Positions 61,802 through 64,000 of a stretch of 64,000 bases of DNA are shown here, one piece after another; within the stretch, counting starts at the first letter, position 1, and each line of letters opens with the position of its first letter. Both the position numbers and the translations under genes were made by a program. Source of the stretch: Candidatus Desulfopertinax cowenii (GTDB taxonomy: Bacteria > Bacillota > Desulfotomaculia > Desulfotomaculales > Desulforudaceae); assembly GCA_001899445.1 (NCBI GenBank), contig MPOA01000003.1, positions 124,001-188,000 of the forward strand, given 5' to 3'. The notes under the pieces were generated by a model. That model did not search any database and was not told where the DNA came from. It was given only the letters and a program-made list of their open reading frames with translations.

Positions 61802-62766
61802 GCACGCGCCGGGCCTGCCTGACCAGCGTCGAAAAGACAGCGACAACCAACGCCGGCCTTTGGCTCGACCGGTTCATCCGCAACCAGGACCGGGAAGATA
61901 AGGGCAGCCGCCGCGATCTGGTCCGGGAGGCCGCAGAGATTCCGGGAGGAGAAACCTACGCCCGCTGGTTTGAGCGCTGGCGGCAGGTGCTGCGGGATTG
62001 CGGGGTCGAATGCCGGGAAGCCGAAGTTGCCGGGCGCATGGCCGTGGGGTTGGGCGCGGAGGGGGTACTGGAGACCGCGATTGCTTTGCACCGCACCTGC
62101 GGCGTGCCCTACATCCCCGGCAGCGCGCTGAAGGGGCTTGCCGCCGCCTTTGCCCGCCAGCATCTGGGCGAAGATTGGCAGCCGCACACCCCGGCCTACA
62201 AAATAGTCTTCGGGGATACCGCGGCCGCCGGATACGTCACTTTTTTTGACGCCCTGCCGCTGCCGGGCAAAAGGCTCTTATATCCTGATGTTCTTACGGT
62301 GCACCACCAAGAGTATTACAAGGGCACTGGTGCCCCGCCCGCTGATTGGGACAGTCCCAAGCCGGTCCCGTTTCTCGCGGCTACCGGTAAGTATTTAATT
62401 GCCTTGTCCGGCCCGGTGGAGTGGGTGCAAACGACTTTCGAGATTCTGTCCCACGCTCTTTGGCACCAGGGGATCGGCGCGAAAACGTCCAGTGGCTACG
62501 GGCGTTTGAAACTAGAAGCGAAGGCACCTGTTGATCCGCGAAAGGCACAGGTAGGTCAGCTGGTCGAACAAATCCGGGCTCTGAAACCTGCGGAGGTTGC
62601 GGGGCGGATCCACGCTTTTTACGAGCAGTGGCGCACGTTGGAGGGCGATCCCGGGTCCAAACGCCGCGTCGCGGAAGCCATCGTGGCCAAAGTCAAAGAA
62701 GCCGGGCGTGCGAAGCAGTCACGCAAGAGGGATTGGTACCAGGAGTTGCTTAAAAGCCTCCGGTAG
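61798..62766 (+). CDS. cmr6: Type III-B subunit Cmr6
   Basis: A 322-residue RAMP protein with the Cmr6 pattern (NAGLWLDRFIRNQDREDKG, YIPGSALKGLAAAFARQ, HQGIGAKTSSGYGRLKLE). Cmr6 sits at the 3' end of the backbone next to Cmr1. With it the full set Cmr1-Cmr6 is complete in one operon. Confidence 0.92.
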   Translation: MSTRRACLTSVEKTATTNAGLWLDRFIRNQDREDKGSRRDLVREAAEIPGGETYARWFERWRQVLRDCGVECREAEVAGRMAVGLGAEGVLETAIALHRTCGVPYIPGSALKGLAAAFARQHLGEDWQPHTPAYKIVFGDTAAAGYVTFFDALPLPGKRLLYPDVLTVHHQEYYKGTGAPPADWDSPKPVPFLAATGKYLIALSGPVEWVQTTFEILSHALWHQGIGAKTSSGYGRLKLEAKAPVDPRKAQVGQLVEQIRALKPAEVAGRIHAFYEQWRTLEGDPGSKRRVAEAIVAKVKEAGRAKQSRKRDWYQELLKSLR

Positions 62767-62883
62767 TTTTGGCGAAGCCGGGCCGATAACTTTTTAGCAA
62801 TTGGGCACTGCCCAGTCTTTGGCTGAAATGGTAGCAAATAAGAGGCGTGGCAGGCTGGAGTAATGAAGGAGGGAAATAAGCAC

Positions 62884-64000
62884 ATGGCCACCGTACTCGT
62901 GGTTTCGGTGGGCGGTTCCTGCGCCCCGGTGGTGAATGGCTGCCGGGAGTTTAAACCGGACTTCGTCTACTTCCTGTGCTCGGGGGGCAAATCGGCGAGC
63001 ACCGTGGTGGTGGACGGGGACGGGAATCCCTGCGGTGATCCCCGGACAGTTTCGTGTCCAGAATGCGGGAAGAGCATTCCTCTGGGTGACCCCAGAGGCC
63101 CTTCCATCACTCGCCAACTGGGGCTTAGTGCCGACCGGTACGAGAAGGTCTTGGTGGAAGACCCGGATGACCTGGAGGCGCTTTTCCGGGCGTTAGACGA
63201 GATCGACCGCCGCGTACGGAAGCGCTTTGCCGGGCAAAAAGTAGAGGTGATCGCCAACTATACCGGAGGGACCAAGACCATGTCGGTAGCGTTGGCCCTG
63301 ATGGCCGTGCTCCGCCGCTGGGATCTATCACTCAGCAAGGGGCCGCGCAAAGACCTCATCAAGGTGAAGAGCGGCGACATCCCGGTGCGAGTGGACCAGT
63401 CGCCCTTCGTCATCGACTATCACCTGGAGCGCATGCGCGAGCTTTTGAACCGCTACGATTACCGGGCGGCCGACGAGGTGCTGGGGGGGCTTATCCGGCG
63501 CAGCCCACAGACCGCCCGGGAGGAACTTTTGCGTTTGCGCCGCCTCTGCCGGGCCTTCAGTCTTTGGGATGCCTTCGACCATTCCGGCGCCTACGAAATT
63601 CTGGAGGGCAGCGGCGGTTCGTCACTTGAGCCCTACATCAAGGCGGCGGCCCGGCTTTCGCAGCCGGAAAAGTCCGGGGCCGCTTATGAGGCGGTGGTGG
63701 ATCTGCTTTACAACGCCGAGCGCCGGGCGGAGCAAGGGCGCTACGACGACGCGGTGGGGCGGCTTTACCGGGCCCTGGAACTTTTAGCCCAATTGCGGTT
63801 GCGGATGCCTTACGGCTTAGACACCGGCCGCATCGACGTCTCCGCCTTGCCGGAGGGCTTGCGGGCGAAATACGCCAGCCGGCAGGAGGGCGGCCGGCCG
63901 CTGCAATTGGCCCTCGTGCAGGCTTACCTGTTGTTGGACGATTTGGAAGACGGTCTGGGCCGGCTTTTCCGCCGGGAGGAAAAGCGGCTGTTAAACGCGC
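62884..64000 (+). CDS. CARF-domain protein, TIGR02710 (Csm6-clade) family, 3' partial
   Basis: ATG 62884 after GGAGGGAAATAAG; the frame is open to the window end (372 codons seen). The N-terminal CARF domain has VLVVSVGGSCAPVVNGCREF and the ligand motif VIANYTGGTKTMSVALALM at about residues 120-138. A CxxC pair (CPECG) sits in the first 60 residues. The later part is helical with AEQGRYDDAVGRLYRALELL, typical of TIGR02710 proteins. If a HEPN RNase site (Rx4-6H) exists it lies beyond the window. Likely the effector activated by the cOA made by Cmr2. Confidence 0.85.
   Translation, partial: MATVLVVSVGGSCAPVVNGCREFKPDFVYFLCSGGKSASTVVVDGDGNPCGDPRTVSCPECGKSIPLGDPRGPSITRQLGLSADRYEKVLVEDPDDLEALFRALDEIDRRVRKRFAGQKVEVIANYTGGTKTMSVALALMAVLRRWDLSLSKGPRKDLIKVKSGDIPVRVDQSPFVIDYHLERMRELLNRYDYRAADEVLGGLIRRSPQTAREELLRLRRLCRAFSLWDAFDHSGAYEILEGSGGSSLEPYIKAAARLSQPEKSGAAYEAVVDLLYNAERRAEQGRYDDAVGRLYRALELLAQLRLRMPYGLDTGRIDVSALPEGLRAKYASRQEGGRPLQLALVQAYLLLDDLEDGLGRLFRREEKRLLNA

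Overview
The window reads as chromosome of a GC-rich, spore-forming, sulfate-reducing Firmicute. It carries the sporulation pair ytrH/ytrI, a dissimilatory-type ATP sulfurylase (sat), sigma-A style promoters and Rho-independent terminators, and GTG/TTG starts with strong GGAGG sites. A Desulforudis/Pelotomaculum/Desulfotomaculum-like lineage fits best. Species is an inference; no 16S rRNA is present.

Layout. 1-10.3 kb is core: the end of a lysine 2,3-aminomutase, ytrH-ytrI, a small HTH protein, guaB, an unknown coiled-coil protein, a radical SAM protein, hom-lysC, sat and tRNA-Pro(GGG). bioY with a BirA operator follows. 11-37.7 kb is a surface-glycan island. It has a Wzz-type protein, two specialised NusG paralogs, flippase, polymerase-like protein, two GT4 glycosyltransferases, a phosphoglycosyl transferase, two aminotransferases, two formyltransferases, a PglF-type dehydratase, and the enzymes expected for UDP-ManNAc3NAcA (WbpA, fused WbpB/WbpD, WbpE, WbpI). 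The island is full of decayed defence and toxin-antitoxin genes: a VapC relic, MNT/HEPN relics, a RelE-like fragment, a GmrSD-like relic and a frameshifted DarT beside an intact DarG. 37.9-45.8 kb holds a truncated SWIM protein, an isocitrate dehydrogenase, an intact HEPN/MNT pair, a DUF1659-DUF2922-YvrJ-amidase cassette and a second, large sugar-phosphate transferase.

45.8-53.9 kb looks like a sulfolactate-use unit. It comprises a GntR/FCD regulator, a ComC-type dehydrogenase, SuyA and SuyB (sulfolactate sulfo-lyase), a TctC-TctA-TctB type transporter, and a divergently placed LarA-family protein that keeps the nickel-pincer residues and may be a racemase. In a sulfate reducer this would give pyruvate (electron donor) and sulfite (electron acceptor) from one substrate.

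54.2-64 kb is a type III-B CRISPR-Cas locus: cas6, a CARF protein fused to a LuxR-type HTH, a Csx15 relic, cmr2 (GGDD present, no HD domain), cmr3, cmr1, cmr4, cmr5, cmr6 and a second CARF protein cut by the window end. I see no CRISPR array inside the window.
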